NCBI GenBank assembly: GCA_026413225.1
Contig: CM048575.1
Coordinates: 710,001-774,000, forward strand
From: Otis tarda
Taxonomy: Eukaryota > Chordata > Aves > Otidiformes > Otididae
Direction: 5' to 3'
DNA: 64,000 nucleotides
The notes beneath the pieces are model-generated. The model made no database searches. It saw only the letters and a program-made list of their open reading frames with translations, and was not told where the DNA came from. The position numbers and the translations under genes were made by a program. Shown here piece by piece: positions 12,110 through 22,658 of this stretch. Numbering within the stretch: position 1 is the first letter of the stretch; each line of letters begins with the position of its first letter.

Positions 12110-13480
12110 CAAGGAGGACCCAGGCAACTACAGGCCAGTCAGCCTCACCTCTGTGCCTGGCAAGGTCATGGAGCAAATTCTGGAAACCATGCTAAGGCAT
12201 ACGGAGAGCAAGGAGGTGGTTGGTGACAGCCAACATGGCTTCAGCAAGGGCAGATTGTGCCTGACCAATTTGGTGGCCTTCTATGACGGGGTGACAGCAC
12301 CAGTGGACAAGGGACAAGCAACAGATATCACCTACCTGGACTTGTGCAAAGCTTTTGACACTGTCCTGCATGACATCCTTCTCTCTAAACTGGAGAGACA
12401 TGGGTTTGATGGACGGACCACTCGGTGGATAAGCAATTGGCTGGATGGCCGAACTCAAAGAGTGGTGATCAACGGCTCGATGTCCAAGTGGAAACCAGTG
12501 ATGAGTGGCGTCCCTCAGGGGTCCATGTTGGGCGCAGCCCTGTTCAACATCTTTGTCGGTGACATGGACAATGGGATAGAGTCCACCCTCAGCAAATTCA
12601 CTGATGACACCAAGCTGTGTGGTGCCGTTGACACGCTGGAAGGGAGGGATGCCATCCAGAAGGACCTTGACAGGCTGGAGAGGTGGGCCCGTGCCAGCCT
12701 CATGAAGTTCAACCAGGCCAAGTGCAAGGTCCTGCACCTGGGTCGTGGCAATCCCAGGCACAAATACAGGCTGGGCCGAGAATGGATTGAGAGCAGCCCT
12801 GAGGAGAAGGACTTGGGAGTGCTGGTGGATGAGAAGCTCAACATGAGCGGGCAATGCGCCCTTGCAGCCCAGAAGGCCAACCGCATTCTGGGCTGCATCC
12901 AGAGGAGCGTGGCCAGCAGGTCGAGGGAGGTGATTCTGCCCCTCTACTCTGCCCTGGTGAGACCCCACCTGGAGTACTGCGTCCAGCTCTGGAGCCCCCA
13001 ACATAAGAAGGACATGGACCAGTTGGAGAAGGTCCAGAGGAGGGCCATGAAGATGATCAGAGGGCTGGAGCACCTCTCCTATGAGGACAGGCTGAGAGAG
13101 TTGGGGCTGTTCAGCCTGGAGAAGAGGAGGCTCCGGGGAGACCTTACAGCGGTGTTCTAGTACCTCAAGGGGACCTACAGGAAAGTTGGGGAAAGGCTGT
13201 TTAGTAGGGCCTGTTGTACAGGACAAGGGGCAATAGAGGGAGGTAGATTTAGATTGGATACTAGAAAAAAAATTTTTACCATGCGAGTTGTAGAACACTG
13301 GAACAGGTTGCCCAGAGAGGTGGTGGATACCCCATCCCTGGAAACATTCAAGGCCAGGTTGGATGAGGCTCTGAGCAAACTGATCTGGTTGGAGATGTCC
13401 CTGCTCCTTGCAGGAGAGTTGGACTAGATGACCTTTGAAGGTCCCTTCCAACTCTAACCATTCTATGATTCCGTGATTCA
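12110..13480 (+). mobile_element. 5'-truncated CR1 LINE
   Basis: The element starts inside ORF2 at the position equivalent to the [12 protein letters not shown] segment of the full-length CR1 at 20,628. It ends in the CR1-type tail ATTCTATGATTCCGTGATTC. An open stretch at 12,153-13,160 encodes the reverse transcriptase from the fingers through the thumb: LDLCKAFDT (motif A), GVPQGSMLG (motif B) and FTDD in place of FADD (motif C). A stop at 13,158 separates it from the C-terminal part, so the copy is dead. It adjoins the 3' end of the class I LTR with no gap. Confidence 0.9.
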
Positions 13481-15140
13481 TATTTTGTTACTGGGAGTAG
13501 AACTCACCGGTTTCAACAGAAAAAGCAGAAGCCTCAGCCCAGTGAGTTTGGTCCCTCTCATGGGTGATACTTGTGTGAATTTACTGGGGTGGTGCTTGGC
13601 AGAAGGATGCAGAAATGCTTCAGACTGTGGGGAAAGGGCACAAACAGTGCCCTATGGCCTCCCTCAGTCACCTGCTCTCCCTTCCTTACAGGTGCCATCG
13701 TCAACGTGCAGAGAACTTCCGAGACCTACAACTGCAAAGGCAATTGGGTCTGCAGGTTTTTAGGGTTCTTTCGCGCTGCCAGCCCTGCTGACACTGTTTT
13801 GCAGGTAGCATAGCAGAAGTCCTCAGTGCTTGTTTCCTTCCTTCCTGTGACTTTGGGGAGCAAGCTCACGGTCTCTTCCCTCAGTCTGCTTAAGGTTAAC
13901 CAGGTTCTTGAAAGCAAAGCGCTGCCACAGGGCTGGGCATGCTAGAAATCAGTGATTCCCCTCAGGAGGGGGACAGAGATGAACTGAGGGGAACTGCCGC
14001 ATCTGGTGCACAGTCCTCTTGCCATAGCTGGGTGAAAGACTTTTTCCCTGGTGACCCTGTTTCCACTTTGGTCCTTAAGAGCACCTTTCTGGGGGTGGGA
14101 GGTGCCCTAGAGAGCAACTGGATAGAGTGGTGTTGCTCATAGACCCTCACTAGGATGCTTCCAAAACCAGTATGAGAGCCCCACCTTGTCAGGCAGGGAA
14201 GAAAGCCTCCTGCTTCTGTCCGTTCCCTCACACGCACCTCATGTTTGGACTGAAATAGGTCCCACAGACACACCAGCACCTACGCTTCAAGCTCTACGGG
14301 CAGTTGTGTTGGCCCCAACACTCTCTCACGCTTCATTGCTCTCGCGTTCTGGTCGCAGCCAGATGTTTCCCCAGAAGACTGCTGGCTTTTACAGGGGCAT
14401 CAGGGCCAGGTGGCCATCAGGTTGGCAGGGCTGGCAGGGAGACATACGTTGATTGCACTGTCGCTCTTCACATCTCCATTTCCTTTTCCCACCTTTCTTC
14501 ACAGAACACGCTGCTTCCCAGAGCCTTTTCATATATGAAACTTCTTGTGAAGAGCAACTGGGGAAACGCAGCGCACACCTATCAAGTGCAGGTACACAAG
14601 AAGATGGCAAAACCAGAAAGGCACGACTGAAACCAGAGAAGAAAAAGAAGGACAAAAAAAAAAAAAAAAGGGCAGGGGAGAGGGAATCAATCATGTGTCA
14701 GTTCAGATCAGTGACCATCAAGCCTAGGGACAGCTCTTTGGGGCTCCCAAGGCCAGGGACTGGGAGTAGCAAGGCCCTTGCTACTTTCCTGATGGGGCCA
14801 GAGGAGCAGATGGAAAAATTTTGTCTAGTACCTGGCCAGCATCCAGGCTGTCCATTTGTCAATTAACCCGTAATTTCCATCAAACGGCTGTGGGGAGCCC
14901 GTCTGACTGCTCTGCTGCAAACTCATTTCCTCAGCTGTCAGCTGTTCTGGTTTTATTTAGTGAGGAGGAGCTACGGTGGTGGCTTCTGTAGGAAGCTGCT
15001 GGAAGTCGCTCCCCTTTGTTCAGCGGACTCGGCCGGGCCTAGGGTGGACCCGCTGCTGGCCAAGGCCAAGCCAATTGGTAGCAGAGAGATAGGGACGGAA
15101 AACACCAAAAATAGTAGAATGATAATTAAGGATAATCTTT
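13481..15140. other. No gene recognised
   Basis: This 1.6-kb stretch contains only short chance reading frames and an A-rich run near 14,650-14,670. I see no splice-flanked coding exon, RNA gene or identifiable repeat. It may be unique intergenic sequence. Confidence 0.4.
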
Positions 15141-15149
15141 GACAATAAA

Positions 15150-15703
15150 TGATAAAGTATGTAGCTTATTTTACCACACACGATGTAAATATACAGAATT
15201 AATCACGAAGAAGGAGGATATTACTCAAACTAACAAGGAGAGCAGGATAAATATGGAAGCAAACAAGCTATTGGCGAAACATCAGGAGCACGGATGGACG
15301 ACAAACAGCTGCCGTAGGCAATTAATGGCATACCAAGGCCCAGAGGTAAAAAGTTTAACCTCCTCTTCCTCGCTCTTCCCTGCTGCCTTCATCCCCAAAG
15401 ACCCCCGCGCACAACCACCAGACATCACAGCGCAGGCGCAATAAGGAGGAGTCCGGGTCGTGGTCTAGCGAAATGAGTTCCAGGAATGAGTCCACCTTTT
15501 CGGGGAAAGGTCATGAATATGTATAGGCGTTATCACAATCCTTATGAATATGTAAACAGTCTTATGTATAAATATAGAAAAGTCCACTGACACAGGCGTG
15601 CATCTTTTTTGGGATGCGATTTCCTGTGCGCCCAGTGCATCGAAAATAAAGTATACCTACTTTACAACCTCCTGGGTTGTGGACTCTCTTTCTCCGCATG
15701 TCA
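15150..15703 (+). mobile_element. Class I LTR, left boundary uncertain
   Basis: The 3' end matches the LTRs ending at 11,005 and 12,109: an AATAAA at 15,645-15,650, a CCTACTTTACAACCTC-like segment and the terminus CCGCATGTCA. The start is placed at the TGATAAAG at 15,150 by length only; a TG at 15,120 is an alternative. No convincing target duplication was found. It is a solo LTR or a fragment. Confidence 0.65.
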
Positions 15704-15709
15704 GCAGAA

Positions 15710-16660
15710 TGTTCCGTGATAACGCCTCTGCGATAACGTATTTAAGAAGGGGAAACCAGAAAAAAAAGTAGAGAAGATGTGAAGGAGCTGAGCCGGGGCA
15801 GAGAGAGGGAGGCGCAAGCCTTGTGGGCCTTGCAGGCCTCACCCTCTGGCCTCTCGCCGGGCAGCGACTGGGCCCGACTCGGCCTGGCATGGCTGAGAGA
15901 AGTGGAGAGGAGATGAGAAGTGAATGAGATGTGAAGAGATCCCGAGAGGTGTCTGCCAGCCTGTTGTGAATAATTTTTCCTGTGAGAGGAACGGCTGCAG
16001 ACGCCGAGGTCAGTTCAGAAGGAGGGGCAGGAGTAATGCAGCTCCTGGCCAGAATTCCCCTGCAGCCGGTGGTGATGGCCATGGTGGAGCAGGTTGTCCC
16101 CCTGCAGCCCGGGGAGGCCCATGGAGGAGCAGAGATCCACCTGCAGCCCGTGGAGGCCCCGCTGGGGCAGCCGTTCTGGAGGGGCTGCACCCCGTGGAAG
16201 AGATGACCCACGCTGGAGCAGTTTCATGAAGGACTGTGGCCCATGGGAGGGACCCCACGCTGGAGCAGGGGAGCAATGTGAGGAGTTCTTCCCCGAACAA
16301 TGAAGCAGCAGCGTAAAACAACGTGTGATGAACTGACCGTAACCCCCATTCCCTCTTCCCCTGTGTGTCACTCAGGGGGGGAAGGTGATATGGATAATGT
16401 TAAGCCCAGGAAGAGGGAGGGGTGGGGGGAGGTTATCTTGTTCTCTGTCTCATTCTCCTGCTGTTTTTTGTAATAAATGAATAGTTTTCCCCAAGCTGAG
16501 TCTGTTTTGCCCATAACAGTAACTTTAAGGCTTTCTCCCTGTCCTTATCTCAAACCTCGAGCCTTTTTTCCTTCTGTGATCAATCCCTATTCTCTCAGAG
16601 GGTGGGGGGAGTGAGAGAGAGACTGTGTAGTCTGGTCCCGATTGAGGCTGAACTACGACA
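15710..16660 (+). mobile_element. ERVL-type LTR
   Basis: The LTR starts TGTTCCGTGATAACG and ends CTACGACA. It contains repeated CCACGCTGGAGCAG / CAGCCCGTGGA modules and, near 16,465, a TAATAAATGAATAG region followed by CCCCAAGCTGAGTCTG. This layout is common in avian ERVL-type LTRs. The five bases to the left (CAGAA) do not match those to the right (AGAGC), so the right side may be the element's own leader and not the original flank. Confidence 0.7.
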
Positions 16661-18028
16661 AGAGCTGGCACATTTGGCGTGGGATCTATCATCCGACGTT
16701 TGTGATTTTTACGATTTTTTTTTCTCACTGGGCAGCCGGGTTGAGGTGGTCATAAATGTGGGAGTCCTGGTCGTCTAGGAAAGCCTGGAGCCCTGATGTT
16801 TGTGGGCCTATACATGCAGTGGCAAGAGCTGGTGAGGAGCAGCAAGAGCTTTCAGAAGTGCTACTTCTGGTGTGGGATCTATCATCTGACATTTGTGATT
16901 TTTAAGATTTTTTCTCACTGGGCAGCCAGCTCAAGGTGGTAGTAAACATGGGAGTCCTGGTCGTCTAGGAAAGCCAGGAGCCCCAATGTTTGTGGGCATG
17001 TAGATACGGTGGCAAGAGCCGATGAGGAGCAGCAAGAGCTTTCAGAGCTGGCACTGCTGGTGTGGGATCCATTGCCTGACATTTGTGATTTTTAGGATTT
17101 TTTTCTCACTGGGCTGGTGGGTCAAGTTCATGGTAAATGTGAAACTCCTGGTCGTCTTAGGAAAGCCCAGAGCCCCAATGTTTGTGGGCCTGCAGATGCT
17201 GTGTCAAAAGCCAATGAGGTGCAGCAAGAGCTTTTAGAGGTGCTACTTCTGGTGTGAGATCTATCGTCCGACACTCATAATTTTTAAGATTTTTTTTTTC
17301 TTACTGGGCGAGTGGGTTGAGGTGGTAGATAAACATGGGACTACTGGTCGTCTAGGAAAGCCTGGAGCCCCAATGCTTGTGCACCTGTAGATGCAGAGGC
17401 AAGAGCTGGTGAGGAGTAGCAAGAGCTTTCAGTGCTGGCCATTTCTCATGTGGGAGATTCGCCAGACATTTCCAGTTTTACTGCCTTATTTCCCTGGACA
17501 GTTTGGAAAACACGACTGTAACTCTTGCAGCACAAGTTGTTCAGGAAAGCACACAGTTACAATGTCTGTGTGCCTATAGCTCTGCTAGCAAGAGCAAGAG
17601 GAGCAGCAAGAGCTTTCAGTGCTGCCACTTCTCATGTGGTAACAATAGTGCGTTCTAAACTGCTTCAGACCCTTTTTTCCTCTGGGCAGACAGCTTCAGC
17701 TGATGGGAAATGTTGGTAGGCATATCATCCAGGGAAGCACAGAGACACAATGCTTCTGGCCCTGTAGCTTTGCTAGCAAGAACGAGAGAGGAGCAGCAAG
17801 ATCATTCAGTGCTGGCCCTTCTCATGTGGGAGATGCGCCAGACATTCACAGTTTTAGTGCCTTGTTTCTTCTGCTCAGCTTGGACAAAGATGATTGCAAC
17901 TCTCACAGTGCAAGTTGTTCAGGAAAACACACAGTTACAATGTTGGTGTGCCTGTAGCTCTGCTAGCGAGAGCCAGTGAGGAGCAGCAAGAGCTTTCAGT
18001 GCTGGCACTGTTAGTGTGGGATCTATCA
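16661..18028 (+). repeat. ~190-bp tandem array, left part
   Basis: About seven units of 185-195 bp run from the LTR end to the CR1 insertion. Unit starts lie near 16,677, 16,870, 17,059, 17,250, 17,439, 17,634, 17,825 and 18,015. Conserved unit landmarks are GGTGTGGGATCTATC, TGTGATTTTTAAG, CTCACTGGGCAG, GTCGTCTAGGAAAGCC and GGAGCAGCAAGAGCTTTC. Units from 17,439 to 18,014 form a second subtype with AGTTGTTCAGGAAA and GTTACAATG. There are no CRISPR-like conserved short repeats and no coding content. Confidence 0.85.
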
Positions 18029-18050
18029 GACAGAAGGTCTGCCCAAAAAT

Positions 18051-19061
18051 GTGGCAGTTCAGGTCTCTGGCTGCAGGGAGTGTCTGTGCCTGCTGCTGCC
18101 AGGTGAGGATGGGAAGGATGCCGCCTGTGCGAGGTGTGAGCAGCTGGACGAGCTGCTCAGTCTGGTGGTGGAGCTTAGGGAGGACATAGAGAGGTTACGG
18201 AGTATCAGAGAGTGCGAGCGGGAGATTGACTGGTGGAGTGACTCTCTGCGAGAAAGACGCGGAGATTGCACCCCCCAGACTGAGGGAGTAGTGGACACTC
18301 TCCCTTGCCATAGTCAAGCGGAGAGGGACTGCTTGAGAGGTGAGGAGGGATGGCAGCAGGTCCCAGGTTGGCGTCGCAGGCAACCTCCATCCCGACCTAC
18401 CTCGGTTCCCCAGGTCCCTCTGTGTAACAGGTTTGAAGCCCTGAAACCAGAGGGAGAGGCGAGTGAGGATGACGTGGGAACGCCGCCTCCTAGCTTGCAT
18501 AAGGTGAGGCAGTCGGATCCACGCTTGAAGACTGCCTCCTCCAAAAAAGAAAGAAGGGTGATAGTTGTAGGTGACTCCCTTCTGAGAGGGACAGACGGCC
18601 CAATATGCCGGCCTGACCCTACCCGTAGGGAGGTGTGCTGCCTTCCTGGGGCCCGGGTCAGAGATATAACCCGGAAACTCCCACAGCTGGTTAGGCCCAC
18701 TGATTATTTTCCACTCCTCATAGTTCAAGTGGGCAGTGATGAAATTGCACAGAGAAGCCTACGAACTATGAAAAGAGATTTCAGGGGTTTAGGGCGTTTG
18801 GTTCAAGGAGCAGGAGCTCAAGTGATCTTCTGTTCTATACCTTCAAGGTCAGCGAGCGGCACGGAGTGGGCTTGGAAAGTTCCATTAATGAATAATTGGC
18901 TTAGAGGCTGGTGTCGAGAGAGAAACTTTGGGTTCTTTGATCATGGGGCAGTTTACTCGGCCCCTGGCCTGTCTTCTGTTTGTGGAACCCACCTTTCTTA
19001 CAGGGGGCAACGAATCCTAGCACAGGAGCTGGCGGGGCTTATCGACAGATCTTTAAACTAG
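18051..19061 (+). CDS. CR1 ORF1: esterase-domain protein
   Basis: This is the CR1 ORF1 protein, about 336 codons. An N-terminal cysteine-rich segment (CRECLC and CARCEQ) runs into a leucine- and glutamate-rich coiled-coil-like stretch at residues 40-60. The C-terminal half (residues 166-336) is the SGNH/esterase-like domain of CR1 ORF1, with block I as VVGDSLLRG. The expected GTND of block III reads GSDE, and the expected DxxH of block V reads CGTH, so catalytic positions look altered. The frame starts with GTG at 18,051 and has no early in-frame ATG. The start codon is therefore mutated or lost, or lay upstream. ORF1 overlaps the ORF2 frame by about 80 nt. CR1 ORF1 is thought to bind RNA and assist retrotransposition. 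Confidence 0.85.
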   Translation: MAVQVSGCRECLCLLLPGEDGKDAACARCEQLDELLSLVVELREDIERLRSIRECEREIDWWSDSLRERRGDCTPQTEGVVDTLPCHSQAERDCLRGEEGWQQVPGWRRRQPPSRPTSVPQVPLCNRFEALKPEGEASEDDVGTPPPSLHKVRQSDPRLKTASSKKERRVIVVGDSLLRGTDGPICRPDPTRREVCCLPGARVRDITRKLPQLVRPTDYFPLLIVQVGSDEIAQRSLRTMKRDFRGLGRLVQGAGAQVIFCSIPSRSASGTEWAWKVPLMNNWLRGWCRERNFGFFDHGAVYSAPGLSSVCGTHLSYRGQRILAQELAGLIDRSLN

Positions 19062-21916
19062 CTACGAAAGGGGAAGGGGACAAAACAAGGCCCTCAAGGG
19101 AAGAGCCCAGGGGAACGGTGCTCAATCTGGGGCTGAGGCAGCTGTCTCGGCTGAAGTGCATCTACACCAATGCATGCAGCATGAGTAACAAGCAGGAGGA
19201 GCTGGAAGCGATTGTGCGGCAGGATAACTATGACCTGGTTGCCATTACTGAAACGTGGTGGGACCACTCCCACGACTGGAGTGCTGCGATGGAAGGCTAC
19301 AAGCTCTTCAGAAGGGATAGACGAGGAAGGAAGGGTGGTGGTGTGGCCCTTTATATTAAAGGCTATTTTGATGTTGAAGAGCTTGGGGTTGGGAATGATA
19401 CAGTTGAGTGTCTATGGATAAGGATAAGAGGAAAGGCCTGTAGGGGTGACATCGTGGTGGGGGTCTGTTATAGACCGCCTAATCAGGATGAAGAGAAGGA
19501 CGAGGCGTTCTATGAGCAGCTTGAGCGAGTCGTGCAATCACCAGCACTCGTTCTTGTGGGAGACTTCAACTTCCCTGATATATGCTGGGAATATCATACA
19601 GCACAGAGGAAACAGTCCAAAAGGTTCCTAGAGGGTGTGGAAGATAGTTTCCTTATGCAGCTGGTACGAGAACCTACCACGGGTGGTGCCCTGATTGACT
19701 TACTCTTTACTAATAGAGAAGGTCTGGTGGGAGACGTGAAGGTTGGGCACTGTCTTGGGCAGAGCGACCATGAAATTGTAGAATTCTCTATTCTTGGAGA
19801 TGTCAGAAGGATCACTAGCAGAACGGCTATCCTGAACTTCAAGAGGGCGGACTTTGACTTGTTCAGGATGCTTGTTGCGAGGGTCCCTTGGGAGTCGCTC
19901 CTTAAGGGTAAAGGGGTCCAGGAAGCCTGGACGCTCCTCAAGATGGAGATCTTAAAGGCACAAGAACAGGCTGTTCCTGAATGCCATAAGGCGAGCCATA
20001 GGGGAAGAAGACCGGTGTGGATGAACCGGGAACTATTGTTGAGGCTCCGGAAGAAAAAGAGAGTCTATGTCCTCTGGAAGAAGGGACAGGCTACTTGGGG
20101 AGATTACAAAGAAGTTTCTAAGGTATGCAGGGAGGAAGTTAGGAAGGCAAAAGCTCAGCATGAACTCAGATTGGCCACTGCAGTAAAAGAGAACAAGAAA
20201 TCCTTTTACAAATATATCAGTGGTAAGAGAAGAAATAAGGAGAATTTACACCCTTTACTTGATGCAGCGGGGAATGTGATCACTGAGGATAAGGAGAAGG
20301 CTGAGGTCCTCAACGCCTTCTTTACTTCTGCCTTTAATAGGCAGATCAGTTATCCTCAGGGCACTTTATGCCCTAATCTGGAAGTCTGGGATGCCAGGCC
20401 GATTACACCCCCTGTGGTACAGGTGGAGACAGTTAGAGAGCTCCTTCTCCATCTGGACTGCCACAAGTCCATGGGACCGGACGGGCTCCATCCTAGGGTG
20501 CTAAGGGAGTTGGTGGGGGTGATTGCCGAGCCGCTCTCGGCCATCTACCAGCGCTCCTGGTTATCTGGGGAGGTCCCGGAGGACTGGAGGCTTGCCGATG
20601 TGACTCCCATCTACAAGAAGGGCCGTAAGGAGGATCCGGGGAACTACAGGCCTGTCAGCCTGACCTCAGTACCTGGGAAAGTTATGGAGCAAATCATCTT
20701 GGGTGAGATCACTCGGCATATGAGTGGCATCCAGGGGATCAGGCCCAGCCAGCACGGGTTCACGAAAGGCAGGTCGTGCTTGACCAACCTCATTTCCTTT
20801 TACGACTGGGTGACCAGACTGGTGGATGAGGGAAAGGCTGTTGATGTGGTCTACCTGGACTTCAGCAAAGCCTTTGACACGGTCTCTCACAGTATTCTCC
20901 TAGGGAAACTGGCTGCCTGTGGACTGGGTAGGTATACCCTTCTTTGGATAAAGAACTGGCTAGGGAGCCGTGCCCAGCGGGTAGTAGTTAATGGAGTCAA
21001 GTCCAGCTGGCAGCCTGTTACAAGTGGTGTCCCCCAGGGGTCGGTACTTGGGCCCATCTTGTTCAATATCTTTATTGATGACCTAGACGAGGGGATTGAG
21101 TGTACCCTCAGTAAGTTTGCAGATGACACCAAGTTGGGTGGCGGTGTTGATCTGCCTGAGGGTAGGGAGGCCCTTCAGAGGGATCTGGATAGGCTGGATC
21201 GCTGGGCTGAGCTGAATGGGATGAGGTTCAACAAGGCCAAGTGTCGGGTCCTGCACTTCGGCCACAACAACCCCATGCAGCGCTATAGGCTCGGAGCTGA
21301 GTGGCTGGAGGATTGTGAAGAGGAAAGGGACCTGGGGGTCTTGGTTGATGCTCAGCTGAACATGAGCCGACAGTGTGCCCAGGTGGCCAAGAGGGCCAAC
21401 GGCATCCTGGCCTGCATTAGAAATAGTGTGGCCAGCAGGAGCAGGGAGGTAATCATCCCCCTGTATTCGGCACTGGTGAGGCCGCACCTCGAGTATTGTG
21501 TTCAGTTTTGGGCCCCTCACTACAAGAAAGACATTGAAGCCCTGGAACGTGTCCAGAGAAGGGCAACAAAGCTGGTGAGGGGTCTGGAGCACAAGTCTTA
21601 TGAGGAGCGGCTGAGAGAGTTGGGATTGTTTAGTCTGGAGAAGAGGAGGCTCAGGGGAGACCTCATTGCACTCTATAGCTTCCTGAAGGCAGGTTGTGAT
21701 GAGTGGGGGTTTGGCCTCTTCTCCCAGGCAGCAAGCAGGACCCGAGGAAATGGCCACAAGTTGTACCAAAGGAGGTTTAGATTGGACGTGAGGAAAAACT
21801 TTTTCTCCCAAAGAGTGGTCAGGCACTGGAATGGCCTGCCCAGGAAGGTGGTGGAGTCGCCGTCCCTGGCAGTGTTCAAGAGGCGGCTTGATGAGAAGCT
21901 ACAAGATATGGTTTAG
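18980..21916 (+). CDS. CR1 ORF2: endonuclease-reverse transcriptase
   Basis: The open frame of up to 978 codons encodes the LINE polymerase that nicks target DNA and copies its own RNA by target-primed reverse transcription. The N-terminal APE-type endonuclease shows YTNACS (Asn 64), ITETWW (Glu 91), VGDFNFPDI and the SDH motif near 19,763. Reverse transcriptase follows with LDFSKAFDT (Asp 627, motif A), [10 protein letters not shown] (motif B) and FADD (713-716, motif C), then the CR1 C-terminal segment ending in LDEKLQDMV. All catalytic motifs I can check are intact. The frame opens at a TTG within ORF1; the first in-frame ATG (near 19,180) would cut off the first endonuclease strand. The true start is therefore unclear and may depend on ORF1 translation. 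Confidence 0.92.
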   Translation: MWNPPFLQGATNPSTGAGGAYRQIFKLATKGEGDKTRPSREEPRGTVLNLGLRQLSRLKCIYTNACSMSNKQEELEAIVRQDNYDLVAITETWWDHSHDWSAAMEGYKLFRRDRRGRKGGGVALYIKGYFDVEELGVGNDTVECLWIRIRGKACRGDIVVGVCYRPPNQDEEKDEAFYEQLERVVQSPALVLVGDFNFPDICWEYHTAQRKQSKRFLEGVEDSFLMQLVREPTTGGALIDLLFTNREGLVGDVKVGHCLGQSDHEIVEFSILGDVRRITSRTAILNFKRADFDLFRMLVARVPWESLLKGKGVQEAWTLLKMEILKAQEQAVPECHKASHRGRRPVWMNRELLLRLRKKKRVYVLWKKGQATWGDYKEVSKVCREEVRKAKAQHELRLATAVKENKKSFYKYISGKRRNKENLHPLLDAAGNVITEDKEKAEVLNAFFTSAFNRQISYPQGTLCPNLEVWDARPITPPVVQVETVRELLLHLDCHKSMGPDGLHPRVLRELVGVIAEPLSAIYQRSWLSGEVPEDWRLADVTPIYKKGRKEDPGNYRPVSLTSVPGKVMEQIILGEITRHMSGIQGIRPSQHGFTKGRSCLTNLISFYDWVTRLVDEGKAVDVVYLDFSKAFDTVSHSILLGKLAACGLGRYTLLWIKNWLGSRAQRVVVNGVKSSWQPVTSGVPQGSVLGPILFNIFIDDLDEGIECTLSKFADDTKLGGGVDLPEGREALQRDLDRLDRWAELNGMRFNKAKCRVLHFGHNNPMQRYRLGAEWLEDCEEERDLGVLVDAQLNMSRQCAQVAKRANGILACIRNSVASRSREVIIPLYSALVRPHLEYCVQFWAPHYKKDIEALERVQRRATKLVRGLEHKSYEERLRELGLFSLEKRRLRGDLIALYSFLKAGCDEWGFGLFSQAASRTRGNGHKLYQRRFRLDVRKNFFSQRVVRHWNGLPRKVVESPSLAVFKRRLDEKLQDMV

Positions 21917-22020
21917 TAGCTGTGACAGCAATGGTAGTGGGAAGACGGTTGGACTAGATGATCTTATAGGTCCCATCCAACCATGTGATTCTATGATTCT
22001 ATGATTCTATGATTCTATGA

Positions 22021-22658
22021 TCTGACGTTTGTGATTTTTAAGGGATTTTTTCAGTGGGCAGTTTGGTTGCAGTGGTGGTAAACGTCAGAGTCTTGGTCCT
22101 CTAGGAAAGCCTAGAGCCCCAATGTTTGTGGGCCTGTAGATGCCGTGGCAAGAGCCGGTGAGGAGCAGAAAGAGCTTCAGAGCTGGCACTTTTGGTGTGG
22201 GATCTATCGTTCGACATTTCTGATTTTTTAGGTTTTTTTCTCATGGGGTGGTCTTGTTAAGTTGATGGTAAATGTCAGAGTCCTGCTCCTCTAGGAAAGG
22301 CCAGAGCCCCAGTGTTTGTGGGCCTGCAGATTCGATGGCAAGAACCAGTGAGGAACAGCAAGAGGTTTCAGAGCTGGCACTCTTGGTGTGGGAGCAATTG
22401 TACAACGTTCGTGATTTTTCAGATTTTTTTTCTCATGGGGCAAACAGGTTGAGGTGCCAGTAAATGTCAGAGTCCTGGTCATATACGAAAGCCCGGAGCC
22501 CCAGTGTCTGTGGGCCTGTAAATCCAGTGGCAAGAACCAGTGAGGAGCAGCAAGAGCTTTCACATCCGGCACTTCCTGAGTGGGAGCAATCGCCCGACAT
22601 TAGTGATTTTTCAGTTTTTTTCTCACAGGGCAGACAGGTCGAGGTGGTGGTAAACATA
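22021..22658 (+). repeat. ~190-bp tandem array, right part
   Basis: The array unit interrupted by the CR1 resumes here and is followed by about three more units (starts near 22,196, 22,387 and 22,580). They carry the same landmarks: TGTGGGA, TGATTTTTCAG, CTCTAGGAAAG and GAGCAGCAAGAGCTTTC. The last unit runs directly into the TATA-rich minisatellite. Confidence 0.85.

Larger units (their letters stand above)
18029..22020 (+). mobile_element. Nearly full-length CR1 LINE with both ORFs open
   Basis: A 3,992-bp CR1 lies inside one unit of the ~190-bp array; the unit stops at GGATCTATCA and resumes at TCTGACGTTTG at 22,021. It carries ORF1 (18,051-19,061) and ORF2 (to 21,916), a short 3' UTR of about 100 bp and the diagnostic CR1 tail of four ATTCTATG-type octamers. 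No stop interrupts either frame. The 5' UTR is only about 20 bp, so the copy is slightly 5'-truncated. The open frames imply a young insertion relative to the other repeats here. Confidence 0.93.

Noticed and set aside
12192-13481. A 429-codon open frame on the minus strand
   Set aside because: It is the antisense shadow of the CR1 reverse transcriptase on the plus strand; its sequence has no domain character.
15117-15710. An AGAAT direct repeat as target duplication of the LTR ending at 15,703
   Set aside because: The repeat does not abut TG...CA termini, so the left boundary remains unproved.
21083-21826. A 247-codon open frame on the minus strand
   Set aside because: It is the antisense shadow of CR1 ORF2.
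16661-22658. CRISPR array
   Set aside because: Units are ~190 bp, diverged and contiguous without unique spacers, and the genome is a bird's.
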